A stretch of DNA of 61,970 bases from Tannerella sp. (GCA_031285685.1 JAITVS010000042.1:1-61970), one strand, 5' to 3'. Shown: positions 37,538-47,220, counted from the first letter of the stretch. The notes: generated by a model from the sequence alone, not told the origin. Numbers and translations: made by a program.

Positions 37538-38953
37538 ATGAAAAAACTTATATTGATAGCATGTATTGCTATTATTTCCACAGGGGTAGCCGTTCACGCT
37601 GCAGATGCTGAAAATGACAAAGAAATGTCGGAAACAAAGAACGTTGTTCCTGATGTATCGAGTTCTTCAAATAATAAATCTTTATCAGAGATACAGGATA
37701 ATCCGGATGATGTAGCTTCATCGGGTGACTTAGGACAACTGACTAAATTTGCCAAAGCAATATCCCGGCTTACACTTGGTGGGTATGGTGAAGCGGTTTA
37801 TACCCGGAATTTTTACAGTGATTACTGGCGGCGTTATTCGAATGCTGAGAATTATAAGGATGCGAAAAGTCACGGGCGGTTTGATTTGCCGCATGTGGTC
37901 TTTTTTGTGGGATATGATTTTGGAAAGGGCTGGATGTTAGGCAGTGAAATTGAATTCGAACACGGCGGAACGGAAAGTGCGATTGAAATGGAAGCCGAAG
38001 AGATGGGAGAATATGAAAATGAAATAGAACGTGGCGGGGAGGTAGCATTGGAGCAGTTTTGGATTCAGAAAAGTTTCAGCCGGGCGCTTAATCTTCGTAT
38101 GGGACATATTGTCGTTCCGGTAGGGCTGACCAATCAATACCACTTGCCGACGGAGTTTTTTACCGTTTACCGGCCGGAAGGGGAAAATACGATATTGCCG
38201 TGTACATGGCATGAAACGGGTATAAGTGTCTGGGGACGAACCAAAAACTGGCGTTACGAAGCACAGTTTCTTTCCGGATTAGATGCCGACCGCTTTGGTT
38301 CAGAGGGCTTTATCAGCGATGGTTCGGGTAGTCCTTACGAGTTTAAGATAGCCAATGTATATGCGGGGGCATTCCGTGTAGATAATTATTCGGTAAAAGG
38401 GTTTCGCATCGGTTTAAGCGGATATTATGGATATAGCTTCCGGAACTCCTTGACAAATAATTCAAAATATGACGCATATAACGGGGAAGTGATGATAGGC
38501 TCGGTTGATTTCCATTACAATAGATATAATCTGATTGTACGCGGAAATTTTGACTGGGGGCATCTGAACGACTCGGAGGAAATTACACGATTCAATAAAA
38601 CGCTGCAGGCTGGTTCGCCCTCTTCCAAAACGCCTATTGCATCAGATGCCGTAGCAACGGGGGTGGAGGCGGGATATGATATTTTCGCCCACATAAAAAA
38701 ACTGAAAAAGGATAAACAGAAATTTTATCTGTTCGGCCGTTACGAATATTACGACTCGATGGCGAAAGTGGAATCCGGTATCATTGATTACGGTTGGTGC
38801 GGGAAGCAACGGATCGCTGTTGGTGTTAATTATTTTCCGGTGAAGGAGATTGTGATAAAAGGCGAATACTCAAGGCGGATTTATAAAAGTCAGTACAACG
38901 ATGAACCCTCCGTGTCGCTGGGTGTAGCATACTCCGGTTTTTTTACAAGATAA
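37538..38953 (+). CDS. Porin-like outer membrane beta-barrel protein
   Basis: The start is the ATG at 37538 (MKKLILIACIAIISTGVAVH); an earlier ATG would lie upstream of the promoter. The 471-residue protein has a signal peptide (to about 22), an acidic low-complexity spacer, then a beta-barrel with many aromatic strands (LTLGGYGEAVYTRNFYSDYW; LRMGHIVVPVGLTNQYHLPT) and a C-terminus ending in GVAYSGFFTR. It resembles phosphate-selective or carbohydrate-type porins. It heads an operon with the imelysin gene 37 bases downstream. Confidence 0.8.
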   Translation: MKKLILIACIAIISTGVAVHAADAENDKEMSETKNVVPDVSSSSNNKSLSEIQDNPDDVASSGDLGQLTKFAKAISRLTLGGYGEAVYTRNFYSDYWRRYSNAENYKDAKSHGRFDLPHVVFFVGYDFGKGWMLGSEIEFEHGGTESAIEMEAEEMGEYENEIERGGEVALEQFWIQKSFSRALNLRMGHIVVPVGLTNQYHLPTEFFTVYRPEGENTILPCTWHETGISVWGRTKNWRYEAQFLSGLDADRFGSEGFISDGSGSPYEFKIANVYAGAFRVDNYSVKGFRIGLSGYYGYSFRNSLTNNSKYDAYNGEVMIGSVDFHYNRYNLIVRGNFDWGHLNDSEEITRFNKTLQAGSPSSKTPIASDAVATGVEAGYDIFAHIKKLKKDKQKFYLFGRYEYYDSMAKVESGIIDYGWCGKQRIAVGVNYFPVKEIVIKGEYSRRIYKSQYNDEPSVSLGVAYSGFFTR

Positions 38954-38990
38954 ATTTTTCAATTAATAAATAACTTAATAGGTATAAAGT

Positions 38991-40139
38991 ATGAAGAAGT
39001 TTTTAAAATTCCCCTTGTTAATGGCTGTTTTGGCATTGACATCCTTTGATCTTGCATCATGCAGTGATGATGACGAAAAAGACCTTGAATTAACGGAAAA
39101 CGAGAAAGAATTGCAATCGATAAATGAAGCTTACTTAAAGGACGTGATACTCCCTGTTTATAAAAATTTATCGGATGAATCCCTTCAGTTACAGAAAGCA
39201 TTGGAAACATTGCAGAGTGACAAAACCGAAACCAACCTGAATAAGGTTTGTGATTATTGGTTTTCGGCCCGTAGATACTGGGAATGGAGTGAAGCGTTTT
39301 TATATGGACCTGCAGATGATTATCATATAGATCCGCATATTGATACATGGCCTGCAGATATTCCGGAAATCGAATCGATTGTTAAGAATGAAACTAAATT
39401 GAATAGTATTCAGCAGTATATCTATGATAATGAAGCGGGATTGTCCGGATTTCATGGATTGGAATATATTTTGTTCCGTGAAGGCTCTAAACGTCCTATA
39501 AGTGAAATTACAACCAATGAATTGCGCTTTGCTGTCGGTGTTGCAAAAGACCTGGCAATGAGTTGTTTTCGATTGGAATCCGCATGGGCCGGCAACGAGA
39601 ATATCACCAAAGAGAAACAGGATATCTTAAAAGATTTCGCAACGATAGATGCTAAAATTAAAGATGATCAGGATGATTTCGGAGATCGTATGATTGAAGG
39701 TTATGACAGGAAGGGAAATATATTGGGAAGTACCACTCAGATTATAGAAGGATTCTGGACGATTATCGATGAAGTGGGTGCGGGGAAGATTGGTACGGCT
39801 TATAATGGGATCGATGTCGATTATATCGAATCACCGCATGCCTATAATTCTGTTCAGGATTTCGAAGATAATATATTAGGCGTCCGATACGGATATTTCG
39901 GCGCTATGGGTGCTACCTCCGCTAAAGATAAATCAATTGCCGCTTACCTTAAAAAAATAAATCCTGAATTGGAGCAAAAAATACATGACGGGTTCGAGAA
40001 CTGCATCGTTAAAATCCGTGAAATACCGAAACCCTTTGTACATAACTATACGAATCCGAAATGTTTTGATGCTATTGAGGCCTGCGACGACTTATATAAT
40101 TTATTCCTGGAAGCGGAAAATGCGATTAAGCAATATTAA
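38991..40139 (+). CDS. Imelysin (iron-regulated) lipoprotein
   Basis: The 382-residue protein has a lipoprotein signal (LTSFDLASCSDDDEKD) and is otherwise helical, like imelysin/IrpA proteins. The family motif GxHxxE is present as GFHGLEYILF near residue 153. The WFSARRYWEWSEAFLYGPAD segment is also typical. Imelysins are cell-surface or periplasmic proteins tied to iron acquisition, with probable metal-binding residues at the motif. It sits between a porin and a di-heme cytochrome, supporting an iron or heme function. Confidence 0.9.
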   Translation: MKKFLKFPLLMAVLALTSFDLASCSDDDEKDLELTENEKELQSINEAYLKDVILPVYKNLSDESLQLQKALETLQSDKTETNLNKVCDYWFSARRYWEWSEAFLYGPADDYHIDPHIDTWPADIPEIESIVKNETKLNSIQQYIYDNEAGLSGFHGLEYILFREGSKRPISEITTNELRFAVGVAKDLAMSCFRLESAWAGNENITKEKQDILKDFATIDAKIKDDQDDFGDRMIEGYDRKGNILGSTTQIIEGFWTIIDEVGAGKIGTAYNGIDVDYIESPHAYNSVQDFEDNILGVRYGYFGAMGATSAKDKSIAAYLKKINPELEQKIHDGFENCIVKIREIPKPFVHNYTNPKCFDAIEACDDLYNLFLEAENAIKQY

Positions 40140-40152
40140 ATAATTAACCAAA

Positions 40153-41736
40153 ATGTTGAAAAAAGTCGGTTTTATCAGTTTGTCCCTTTTTTTGCTGCTA
40201 TCCTGTAAGGATGATGAAGAGTATCGTGAACCTGAAAGGGTCGAATTCCCCGAAGAAGAACTATATGCCGGCGGAAAGCTGGGGACGGTTTTCAGTACCA
40301 CAACTTTTGCCTATGAACAACCTACGCCGGCAGTAGAAAATACCGGTATGGCACAGGCTTTCAAGTTTGGAGAGTATTTTTTTGAGCGCGACTATACACA
40401 GGGTAAGGAAGGTTTATTTAGTGGGTTAGGTCCCCTGATGGTGCGCCGCGGCTGTATCTATTGCCATCCGAATTACGGTCATGGTAAACGCCAAACCGAG
40501 TATCGCGCGAATCAGCGGGGTAACGGTTATCTGTTGGTTATAACAGATGAAACGGATACTTATCTGAGTTCAATTACTGGTATGCCCCAGACACTTGCGG
40601 TAAGTCCATTTAAAGCGCCTATCGACGAAACGAAGATACGGATAGGCTGGCTAACATATACGGATGGATGGGGCAATAAATTTCCGGATGGTGAAACTTA
40701 TGAACTGATTTATCCGGAGGTGACGATTCCCGCAGACGCTTATTATGTGCCGCTTGAGGTAACAAAAAACGGTGTGACAACAACTGTTCCTTATGCAAAT
40801 GTCAGGGTGAAGTTGGAGTCTACCATCGGTATGTACGGGACGGGTTTGCTGGATGCGATTTCGGATGAAGACCTGAAAGCGGAATATGTGAAACAGGAAC
40901 AGGCCGGAGTGTCACTCAATCCTGCCGTTTTTGCCAATGGTAATTGGGTGAAAACGTATGGAAACACGACGCATCCGTTACGTTTTACGTATGCGTTGAG
41001 CCGTGGTCCGTTGCAGGATGGGGCAGGAGCAAACGCGATATGGAACATTACGAATGTTACGCGTTCAAACCGTCGTTATCATTATATGACGAAGGCATAT
41101 GCCCGGGTGGCGTCGGAAGATCCGGAAGTGCAAGCCGAATTCTATGATTATTTTCCTGAACATAATAAAACCGGGAAGGTGAAGGATGATATCTATAACT
41201 ACCTGATGGCAACAGATCTGGATGTTGAAATGAAGGACGATAATTACCGGGATTTCATGATCTGGCACCGTGGGCTGGCTGTACCGGCTGCGCGTAACCT
41301 GGACAATCCGGTTGTAGATAAAGGCAAGAAGTTGTTTAAAGAGATTGGATGTGCTTATTGTCATCGCCCCTCGTGGACTACCGGTGATGATGTTATTCAT
41401 GATCCGAGCGGATTTTTTGAAGAGAATGACAGTCGTTTGCCACGCTATCCGAATCAGAAAATATGGCCTTACAGCGATATGGTGCAACATCGTCTGTTTA
41501 TGAAAAATGATATCCGTACGGGCTGGTGTCGTACGACACCGTTATGGGGGCGCGGTCTTAGTCAGCTTGTTACAGGCGCCAGCGACCGCTTGCATGATTG
41601 TCGTGCGCGTACGGTTATCGAATCCATTATGTGGCACGGCGATGCACAAAGTGATGCCCGTAAATCGATAGAAAGTTTCAGGCAATTGACGAAAGAAGAA
41701 CGCGACGCAATTGTGGAATTTATAGAATCGATATAA
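40153..41736 (+). CDS. Di-heme oxidoreductase-family c-type cytochrome lipoprotein
   Basis: The 527-residue protein has a lipoprotein signal (LFLLLSCKDDEE). Two heme c attachment motifs are present: CIYCH at 101-105 and CAYCH near residue 400. This is the di-heme oxidoreductase family often next to imelysins. It likely accepts or donates electrons at the outer face of the periplasm, possibly for iron reduction. Heme attachment needs the CcsBA synthase encoded next (5 bases downstream). The start is 13 bases after the imelysin stop. Confidence 0.9.
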   Translation: MLKKVGFISLSLFLLLSCKDDEEYREPERVEFPEEELYAGGKLGTVFSTTTFAYEQPTPAVENTGMAQAFKFGEYFFERDYTQGKEGLFSGLGPLMVRRGCIYCHPNYGHGKRQTEYRANQRGNGYLLVITDETDTYLSSITGMPQTLAVSPFKAPIDETKIRIGWLTYTDGWGNKFPDGETYELIYPEVTIPADAYYVPLEVTKNGVTTTVPYANVRVKLESTIGMYGTGLLDAISDEDLKAEYVKQEQAGVSLNPAVFANGNWVKTYGNTTHPLRFTYALSRGPLQDGAGANAIWNITNVTRSNRRYHYMTKAYARVASEDPEVQAEFYDYFPEHNKTGKVKDDIYNYLMATDLDVEMKDDNYRDFMIWHRGLAVPAARNLDNPVVDKGKKLFKEIGCAYCHRPSWTTGDDVIHDPSGFFEENDSRLPRYPNQKIWPYSDMVQHRLFMKNDIRTGWCRTTPLWGRGLSQLVTGASDRLHDCRARTVIESIMWHGDAQSDARKSIESFRQLTKEERDAIVEFIESI

Positions 41737-41741
41737 AACTG

Positions 41742-43985
41742 TTGAAAAGGATCTCATTTACTCTTTTGGTTATTATACAGCTTGTACTTGTGACTGCAAC
41801 CATCTTGGAAAAGATGGTTGGTAGCAGTTTTGTATCCGCGCATATCTACGACTCTGTGCCCTTTATTGTCCTTTGGGCTGTATTTGCCTTGTTTTCCATT
41901 ATTTATATGTTGAAACGAAAGATATGGAAAAATCCGGCAGTTCTGTTTTTGCATACTTCATTTTTTCTTATTCTGGCAGGGGCATTAGTTACATGGCTAT
42001 CCGGTGAACAGGGTCTGTTGCATCTTCGTAAAAACATAGGAGCAATGTCGTTTATGGATAGTGACGGAATGTCAAAGAGGTTTCCTTTTGTAGTTAAACT
42101 GGCTGATTTTCAGATTGTTTATTATTCCGGAACGCGTGCTCCGATGGATTTTGTGAGTTCGGTTACGATGTCTGATAATGAAACGGATAAGATTGTTGAA
42201 AGCAACATATCGATGAACAAAATCTTCTCTTATCGCGGATATCGTTTTTACCAGTCCGGATATGATGAAGATGAAGGAGGCGTAACGCTTGCCGTATCGC
42301 ATGACCCTTACGGTATAGCTATAACATATTCGGGCTATGCATTACTTTTGCTGTCGATATTGTCTTTCTTTTTTATCCGGAATAGTCGTTTTCGTCGTCT
42401 TTTGAAAAGTCCGTTACTGATACGTAGCATAATTTGTCTATTATTGATTGCTCCCGCAATGAACGCTAATTCCGCGGATGACCGGCAAAAGAAGACGGTG
42501 AATAAAGCTAAAGTTTTGCCTGAAGATGTAGCGGAGAAGTTTTGTGATTTGTATGTACTTTATAATGACCGGATTTGTCCGCTTCAGACGTTGGCGAAAG
42601 ATTTTACGACGAAACTCTATGGCAGCTCATCGTATAAAGGACTGACGCTGGAACAGGTTTTTACGGGTTGGATGTTTTATCATTCGAGTTGGAAAGAACA
42701 GCCGGTGATAAAGATTAAAAGTAAGGCCGTTCAACAGATATTGGGAATAGATGGCAAATATGCTTCATTAGATGATTTTTATGGTAAGTACAACGAATAT
42801 AAATTAGAGGAGGCTGTCCGGAAAATCCGTGCCGGCGAAAGGGTTGAAGATAAAAAGGGCATAGAAGAAGCGGATGAAAAATATAATTTGATCGCCCTCT
42901 TTTATTCTGGTAAATTGTTGAAGATTTTTCCGCATCAGGATATGGATACCAGAATTAACTGGTATTCGCAAGGCGATGTGTTTCCGGATAATATGGCGGA
43001 TGATGAATGGTTTTTCGTAAGAAAATCACTCGATTATATTCACGAAATGGTGGTGAAAAAGGACTTTGAAGGGTTATCGGGTATGCTTTCAAAGCTGAAG
43101 TTTTACCAACAGAAAAAAGCGGGAGAAGTTTTGCCTTCGGCTAACCGATTTAAAGCGGAAAAGATCTATAACGGCTTGAAATACACGAAGCTTTTGGCGA
43201 TGTTCTGCACACTTATAGGGTTGTTATCGTTTTTGTTGTATTGTTACTGTTTGGTTAATAGTAAGAAAGTAAGCCGGATCGTAGAGATGGTTCTTTGTGT
43301 TATTGCTTCAATTGCATTTTTATATCTATCCATATCAATCAGTTTGCGTTGGTATATAAGCGGTTATGTTCCTTTGTCGAATGGCTTTGAAACGATGCAG
43401 TTCATGGCATGGTGCAGCCTGGCATTGTCTCTTATTTTATGGAGAAAGTTTTTTATGTTGCTACCATTTGGTTTTTTGCTGTGTGGCCTTACATTACTGG
43501 TTGCTATGATGGGAGAATCCAATCCTCGTATTACCCAATTAATGCCCGTCTTATCGTCTCCGTTACTTAGTATACATGTCGCAGTTATCATGGTGGCTTA
43601 TTCGTTGTTTGCTTTTATGATGTTTAACGGGGTTACTGCTGTTATCATGTATTGGATGAAGGCCGATAATTCCATGCAGATAAAACGGTTGCATGTTGTG
43701 AGTCGGATTATGCTTTATCCGGCCGTATTTTGTCTGGCCGTTGGTATTTTTGTCGGTGCTGTGTGGGCGAATATTTCATGGGGGCGTTACTGGGGCTGGG
43801 ATCCGAAAGAAGTCTGGGCGCTTATCACCCTGCTTACATACACCTTTGCACTGCATACGGATTCATTGACCCGGTTTTGCCGACCGATGTTTTTTCATGT
43901 ATTTGTTATTGTCGCCTTTCTGAGTGTGCTGATCACTTATTTCGGCGTGAACTTTATTTTAGGGGGCATGCATAGTTATGCATAG
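41742..43985 (+). CDS. ccsBA: Fused cytochrome c synthase CcsBA (System II)
   Basis: The 747-residue membrane protein begins with a TTG codon at 41742 (MKRISFTLLVIIQLVLV), five bases after the cytochrome stop. An N-terminal ResB/CcsB-like part with four membrane segments encloses a large periplasmic region (about 245-480), followed by the CcsA domain with the WWD-type heme-handling motif WANISWGRYWGWDPKEVW near 670-687. It ligates heme to apocytochromes c. Its place in this operon suggests it mainly serves the di-heme protein. A hairpin terminator follows. Confidence 0.92.
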   Translation: MKRISFTLLVIIQLVLVTATILEKMVGSSFVSAHIYDSVPFIVLWAVFALFSIIYMLKRKIWKNPAVLFLHTSFFLILAGALVTWLSGEQGLLHLRKNIGAMSFMDSDGMSKRFPFVVKLADFQIVYYSGTRAPMDFVSSVTMSDNETDKIVESNISMNKIFSYRGYRFYQSGYDEDEGGVTLAVSHDPYGIAITYSGYALLLLSILSFFFIRNSRFRRLLKSPLLIRSIICLLLIAPAMNANSADDRQKKTVNKAKVLPEDVAEKFCDLYVLYNDRICPLQTLAKDFTTKLYGSSSYKGLTLEQVFTGWMFYHSSWKEQPVIKIKSKAVQQILGIDGKYASLDDFYGKYNEYKLEEAVRKIRAGERVEDKKGIEEADEKYNLIALFYSGKLLKIFPHQDMDTRINWYSQGDVFPDNMADDEWFFVRKSLDYIHEMVVKKDFEGLSGMLSKLKFYQQKKAGEVLPSANRFKAEKIYNGLKYTKLLAMFCTLIGLLSFLLYCYCLVNSKKVSRIVEMVLCVIASIAFLYLSISISLRWYISGYVPLSNGFETMQFMAWCSLALSLILWRKFFMLLPFGFLLCGLTLLVAMMGESNPRITQLMPVLSSPLLSIHVAVIMVAYSLFAFMMFNGVTAVIMYWMKADNSMQIKRLHVVSRIMLYPAVFCLAVGIFVGAVWANISWGRYWGWDPKEVWALITLLTYTFALHTDSLTRFCRPMFFHVFVIVAFLSVLITYFGVNFILGGMHSYA

Positions 43986-44010
43986 AACTTTTTATGAACG
44001 ATAAAAAGCC

Positions 44011-44041
44011 TGAGGCGTGAGTTTTTACGTCTCACGCCTCA
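44011..44041. terminator. Hairpin between ccsBA and the LRR gene
   Basis: TGAGGCGTGAG (44011-44021) pairs perfectly with CTCACGCCTCA (44031-44041), an 11-bp GC-rich stem with a 9-base loop, between convergent genes. The T-tract is weak. Confidence 0.7.
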
Positions 44042-44137
44042 AGTATAAGCAAAATCTTTCCAGGTTCTGAATTTATCTCATCAAAAGGTACGATTTACAA
44101 AACCTGTAGGAAAAGATCGAATCGGCATCTTTACAGG

Positions 44138-45889
44138 TTATATCTGTATGTATATTATATTTATAGGATTTCCACCGGAACCTTCGAAATACCGGGATGC
44201 AGGTTCGGAATAATATATGGTCATATTACACGCCGGGTCGCAATCAATGAAAGCGTCGGTAGTCCAATTATTCAGCTGATCATCCACCGGCCAATCAGAT
44301 CTTCCTACTTGTATTGCATTTAGCCTGTGGCATCTGGCAAACGCCTGGGATGCCAGCGTTGGCACTATTATCGGCGTATGAGATGAAAAATCTAAATTTG
44401 TGATATTTGTTTCGGCGAAGGCTTCACTGCCAATAAATGAGCAATCTCGTCCGAATTCAATCGTTTCAAGCAATTGATTTCTGAAGAAAGCTTTGTCTCC
44501 GATATGATTGATCATCCCTAAATTTACCGTATTAAGATTACAACCTTCAAATGCGCTGTCGTTAATGATCGATACGAAATCAAGAAGAATAAAAGATAAC
44601 GAAGAGCAACCCATAAATGTTTCCTTATTGATACATGTCACAGTTGACGGAATATTGATATCCGTAATCATTGCACAGTTCTTGAATGCGCCTTCCTCTA
44701 TCGATTGAAGCGGGCCATTGATCATTATCTGTGATAAATGTGCATTAAATGCAAAAGCGTATTTTCCGATAGATTGAATCCTGCCAAAGTGGATATGTTC
44801 TATTTGTGTGTTGTAAAATGCCATATCTCCGATGTGTACAGCATTATTTAAATCAATATGTCTTATGCTGCTATCCTTAAAGGCTTCTTCATATATATCT
44901 AAATCTGACTGTATTCCTGGTAGGCGAACGCTTTCCAAAGATGTACAGTTCTTAAATGCTCTCGGTCCGATGTTGTAAATATTTTCTGCAATTAACACTT
45001 CTCTTAACTGATAACAATTTTCAAAAGCTTCTTCTGCTATGTGCATGACTGAACCTGAAAATATGACATTTTCCAATTCAGCACAATCTTTGAATATTCT
45101 TTGGCCGATATGCTGAATATTATTTGGTAACACAAGCTCTTTTAAATGATGGCAGCCTTCAAAAGCTTCTTCTCTTATATCTATTATTGAATCCGGTAGT
45201 GTAATATATTCCAGACTCATACACAATCTGAATGCTCTGGAGCCAATGTATTGCAGTTTTTTAGGCAAGATAACTTCTGCTAATTGATGACAATTTTCAA
45301 ATGCTGCATCGGGTATATCTGTAATGTTTTCGAAATGCTGTAGTCCTTCAAGTGTTTGAACCGGATGCCCATATAAAAAGTGTGGTGGCAGATACATTAC
45401 CGTCATGGCCTCCTCTTTTGTGATTTCACCCGGTATGGCATGCGTGTTTATCAGATGATATAAAGCGCGCTTAAGGTCGGGATCAGGTATGTACAATACT
45501 GCAGGAGTATTATAATATTCATACGTTGTTTTGAGCATGGATGAATAAGGTATGATTACGACCTCAACATGACAGTATGGGGCTAATACAATTTCTTTAC
45601 TCTGATCCCATACGGTCAGGTAGTCAGGCAGAGACAATGTGACATCATTGCCGGACGTGTTTTTTACAAGTATCCGGAATGGCTTTTTGGGATGTTTGCC
45701 GGAGGCAAACATCAGCGTATTGCCGGAATTTATGTTAGCCTCGTTTCTGTATGTGTATTCGCTGATATCACTGATGTTATCAAGTGTTGTAAGCCCTGAA
45801 AAATAGGCATCCTCGAAGGTGCCGGATAGAGGTGTCGACATGCTTGTCATAATCCCTTTCTGTTCGTTTAATTGCGGATTGCTGTTCAT
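44138..45889 (-). CDS. BspA-type leucine-rich-repeat protein without a signal peptide
   Basis: The start is the ATG at 45889 (MNSNPQLNEQKGIMTSMSTP). The 583-residue protein has no obvious signal peptide or anchor. From about residue 170 to 520 it consists of BspA/LRR_5 repeats, each with a form such as IGSRAFRLCMSLEYITLPDS or IAEEAFENCYQLREVLIAEN. Family members are often surface adhesins, so the missing export signal is odd. It lies next to the phage repressor on the same strand, between the host genes and the tail cluster; whether it belongs to the element is unclear. Confidence 0.8.
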   Translation of the reverse strand: MNSNPQLNEQKGIMTSMSTPLSGTFEDAYFSGLTTLDNISDISEYTYRNEANINSGNTLMFASGKHPKKPFRILVKNTSGNDVTLSLPDYLTVWDQSKEIVLAPYCHVEVVIIPYSSMLKTTYEYYNTPAVLYIPDPDLKRALYHLINTHAIPGEITKEEAMTVMYLPPHFLYGHPVQTLEGLQHFENITDIPDAAFENCHQLAEVILPKKLQYIGSRAFRLCMSLEYITLPDSIIDIREEAFEGCHHLKELVLPNNIQHIGQRIFKDCAELENVIFSGSVMHIAEEAFENCYQLREVLIAENIYNIGPRAFKNCTSLESVRLPGIQSDLDIYEEAFKDSSIRHIDLNNAVHIGDMAFYNTQIEHIHFGRIQSIGKYAFAFNAHLSQIMINGPLQSIEEGAFKNCAMITDINIPSTVTCINKETFMGCSSLSFILLDFVSIINDSAFEGCNLNTVNLGMINHIGDKAFFRNQLLETIEFGRDCSFIGSEAFAETNITNLDFSSHTPIIVPTLASQAFARCHRLNAIQVGRSDWPVDDQLNNWTTDAFIDCDPACNMTIYYSEPASRYFEGSGGNPINIIYIQI

Positions 45890-46172
45890 AATTTTAAATT
45901 TTAATTGATTTTTAATTGTACTTTGGTACCGGTACGTTTCTCTCATTTACTATAGATAGAAATTTCCTTAAGAAATTTGTTTGATTTCATTCTGCAAATT
46001 TAGAGGCAAACATATACGATACCGCATAAAATGCACAGCGATTCGTAACAATAGAGATATTGTTATAAGAGTATTCTTTTAATTTTTATATTCGGTTTTT
46101 TGAGTGCTGTATTAGGATGAGTGACAGGATAAATACACCCCGTCACAACATTGTATTGAATCAATAATCAAT
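45890..46172. other. Intergenic region between the LRR and repressor genes
   Basis: No gene is seen. A minus-strand TAAATTTG (46002-45995) could be the LRR -7 element, and AAATTTC/GAAATTT (45960-45966 and 45972-45978) form a small inverted repeat just downstream. Confidence 0.4.
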
Positions 46173-46952
46173 TTAATAATTAACAGCCTTGGGTTTTTTC
46201 TGGACTACATTGTATAACTTTCTCACTTTGTTGAGACTTAATTTGAAATCACAATATTCCGGGGATTTATTCAGGGAGTGGCATGTTATTTCTCCGGTTT
46301 CCATATTATGGTCTATGATTTGTTTGATAAGCACGGAACTGTCAAAGACAATTACCCAGTATGGATATTTCTTGTATCTGATCCCGTCTTTCCAGTGGGC
46401 GTTATTTAATTCCCTTGCCAAAACCCTGTCTCCTTCTTCAAAACTGTTCCGGCTTTCGTCGTCCATGCTGTCTCCTTTGACCTCAAATGCAAAGTATTTT
46501 CCGCGTACAATGCCATCTACTTCAAAGCTTTCATTTTCCCATCCTTCGTTGTCCGGTTCAAGCGAATCAGCGTCATTCGCAAATTTTCCGTAAGCAAAAA
46601 ACGGAACAAGCGGAACGCTCATTTGGTATTTCCCGTTCTTCAGATCGAAGAATTTAGCCCCATTGAAGCTATCGGTAAATTCCCCGTCATGATCTTCTTC
46701 CGCTGGTACCGACACGACATTTGATATAAAGTCCTTTTTCAGCATATCACCGGTTCCGTCAAAGAGCCACGGTTGACTGATCTGCGGAAATTTCTCGAGT
46801 ATCTTGTAGAGTACTCCGCTTCCTACGCTATAACCTTCTCTTACCCAATTGTTTGCTGCTTGTCGTGTGACTTCCATCGTTTTTGCAAATTCTATATTCG
46901 AATCATTGCAAAAATGAATCCTGATCTTTTTTATTCGTTCATTTATTGACAT
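46173..46952 (-). CDS. Phage-type S24 repressor (LexA/CI-like)
   Basis: From the ATG at 46952 the protein has 259 residues: an N-terminal helix-turn-helix (about 15-65; FAKTMEVTRQAANNWV), a linker, and a C-terminal S24 serine-protease-like domain with the catalytic Ser162 in VKGDSMDD and Lys210 in SVLIKQI. Such repressors keep a prophage silent until RecA-stimulated self-cleavage. The usual Ala-Gly or Cys-Gly cleavage site is not present; FFAYGKFAND has Tyr121-Gly122 instead, so SOS response is uncertain. It is divergent from the tail genes. An alternative ATG at 46973 would make 266 residues and overlap a palindrome. Confidence 0.88.
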   Translation of the reverse strand: MSINERIKKIRIHFCNDSNIEFAKTMEVTRQAANNWVREGYSVGSGVLYKILEKFPQISQPWLFDGTGDMLKKDFISNVVSVPAEEDHDGEFTDSFNGAKFFDLKNGKYQMSVPLVPFFAYGKFANDADSLEPDNEGWENESFEVDGIVRGKYFAFEVKGDSMDDESRNSFEEGDRVLARELNNAHWKDGIRYKKYPYWVIVFDSSVLIKQIIDHNMETGEITCHSLNKSPEYCDFKLSLNKVRKLYNVVQKKPKAVNY

Positions 46953-46953
46953 T

Positions 46954-46970
46954 GTAAATAAATTATTTAC
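46954..46970. promoter_or_regulatory. Candidate repressor operator O1
   Basis: GTAAATAA-A-TTATTTAC is a perfect 17-base palindrome directly upstream of the repressor start. Its half-site recurs in the larger palindrome at 47093-47144, so it may serve autoregulation. Confidence 0.55.
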
Positions 46971-47092
46971 CATTGGCGGTGGTAGATTTAAAAAATATTT
47001 CTGTGAATTGTATGAAAAAGGATATACCTGTTGCTTCCCATTTGCTATATAATTAATGTATACTAGCCGCCAGATTGTTAAATAATACTAAT

Positions 47093-47144
47093 TGTACATA
47101 TTTTATTTACACAAAGCAAGCGTTTTGTAAATAAAATATGTACA
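47093..47144. promoter_or_regulatory. Candidate operator O2: 52-base palindrome over the rightward promoter
   Basis: Perfect 18-base arms (47093-47110 and 47127-47144, each containing TTATTTAC or GTAAATAA) flank an imperfectly symmetrical 16-base centre. The right arm overlaps the -7 box TACATTTG (47141-47148), so bound repressor would block rightward transcription. Confidence 0.7.
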
Positions 47145-47148
47145 TTTG
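47141..47148 (+). promoter_or_regulatory. Rightward promoter -7 element of the tail element
   Basis: TACATTTG matches TAnnTTTG about 72 bases before the first rightward gene. A TTG lies only 13 bases upstream, not the usual 20, so the promoter is probably weak or needs help. Confidence 0.5.
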
Positions 47149-47220
47149 CATTGTGTTATTACAACATGACATGCAAATATACATAAATAAAAGCGAAGTA
47201 CATCATTAATAGCTGAAAAT

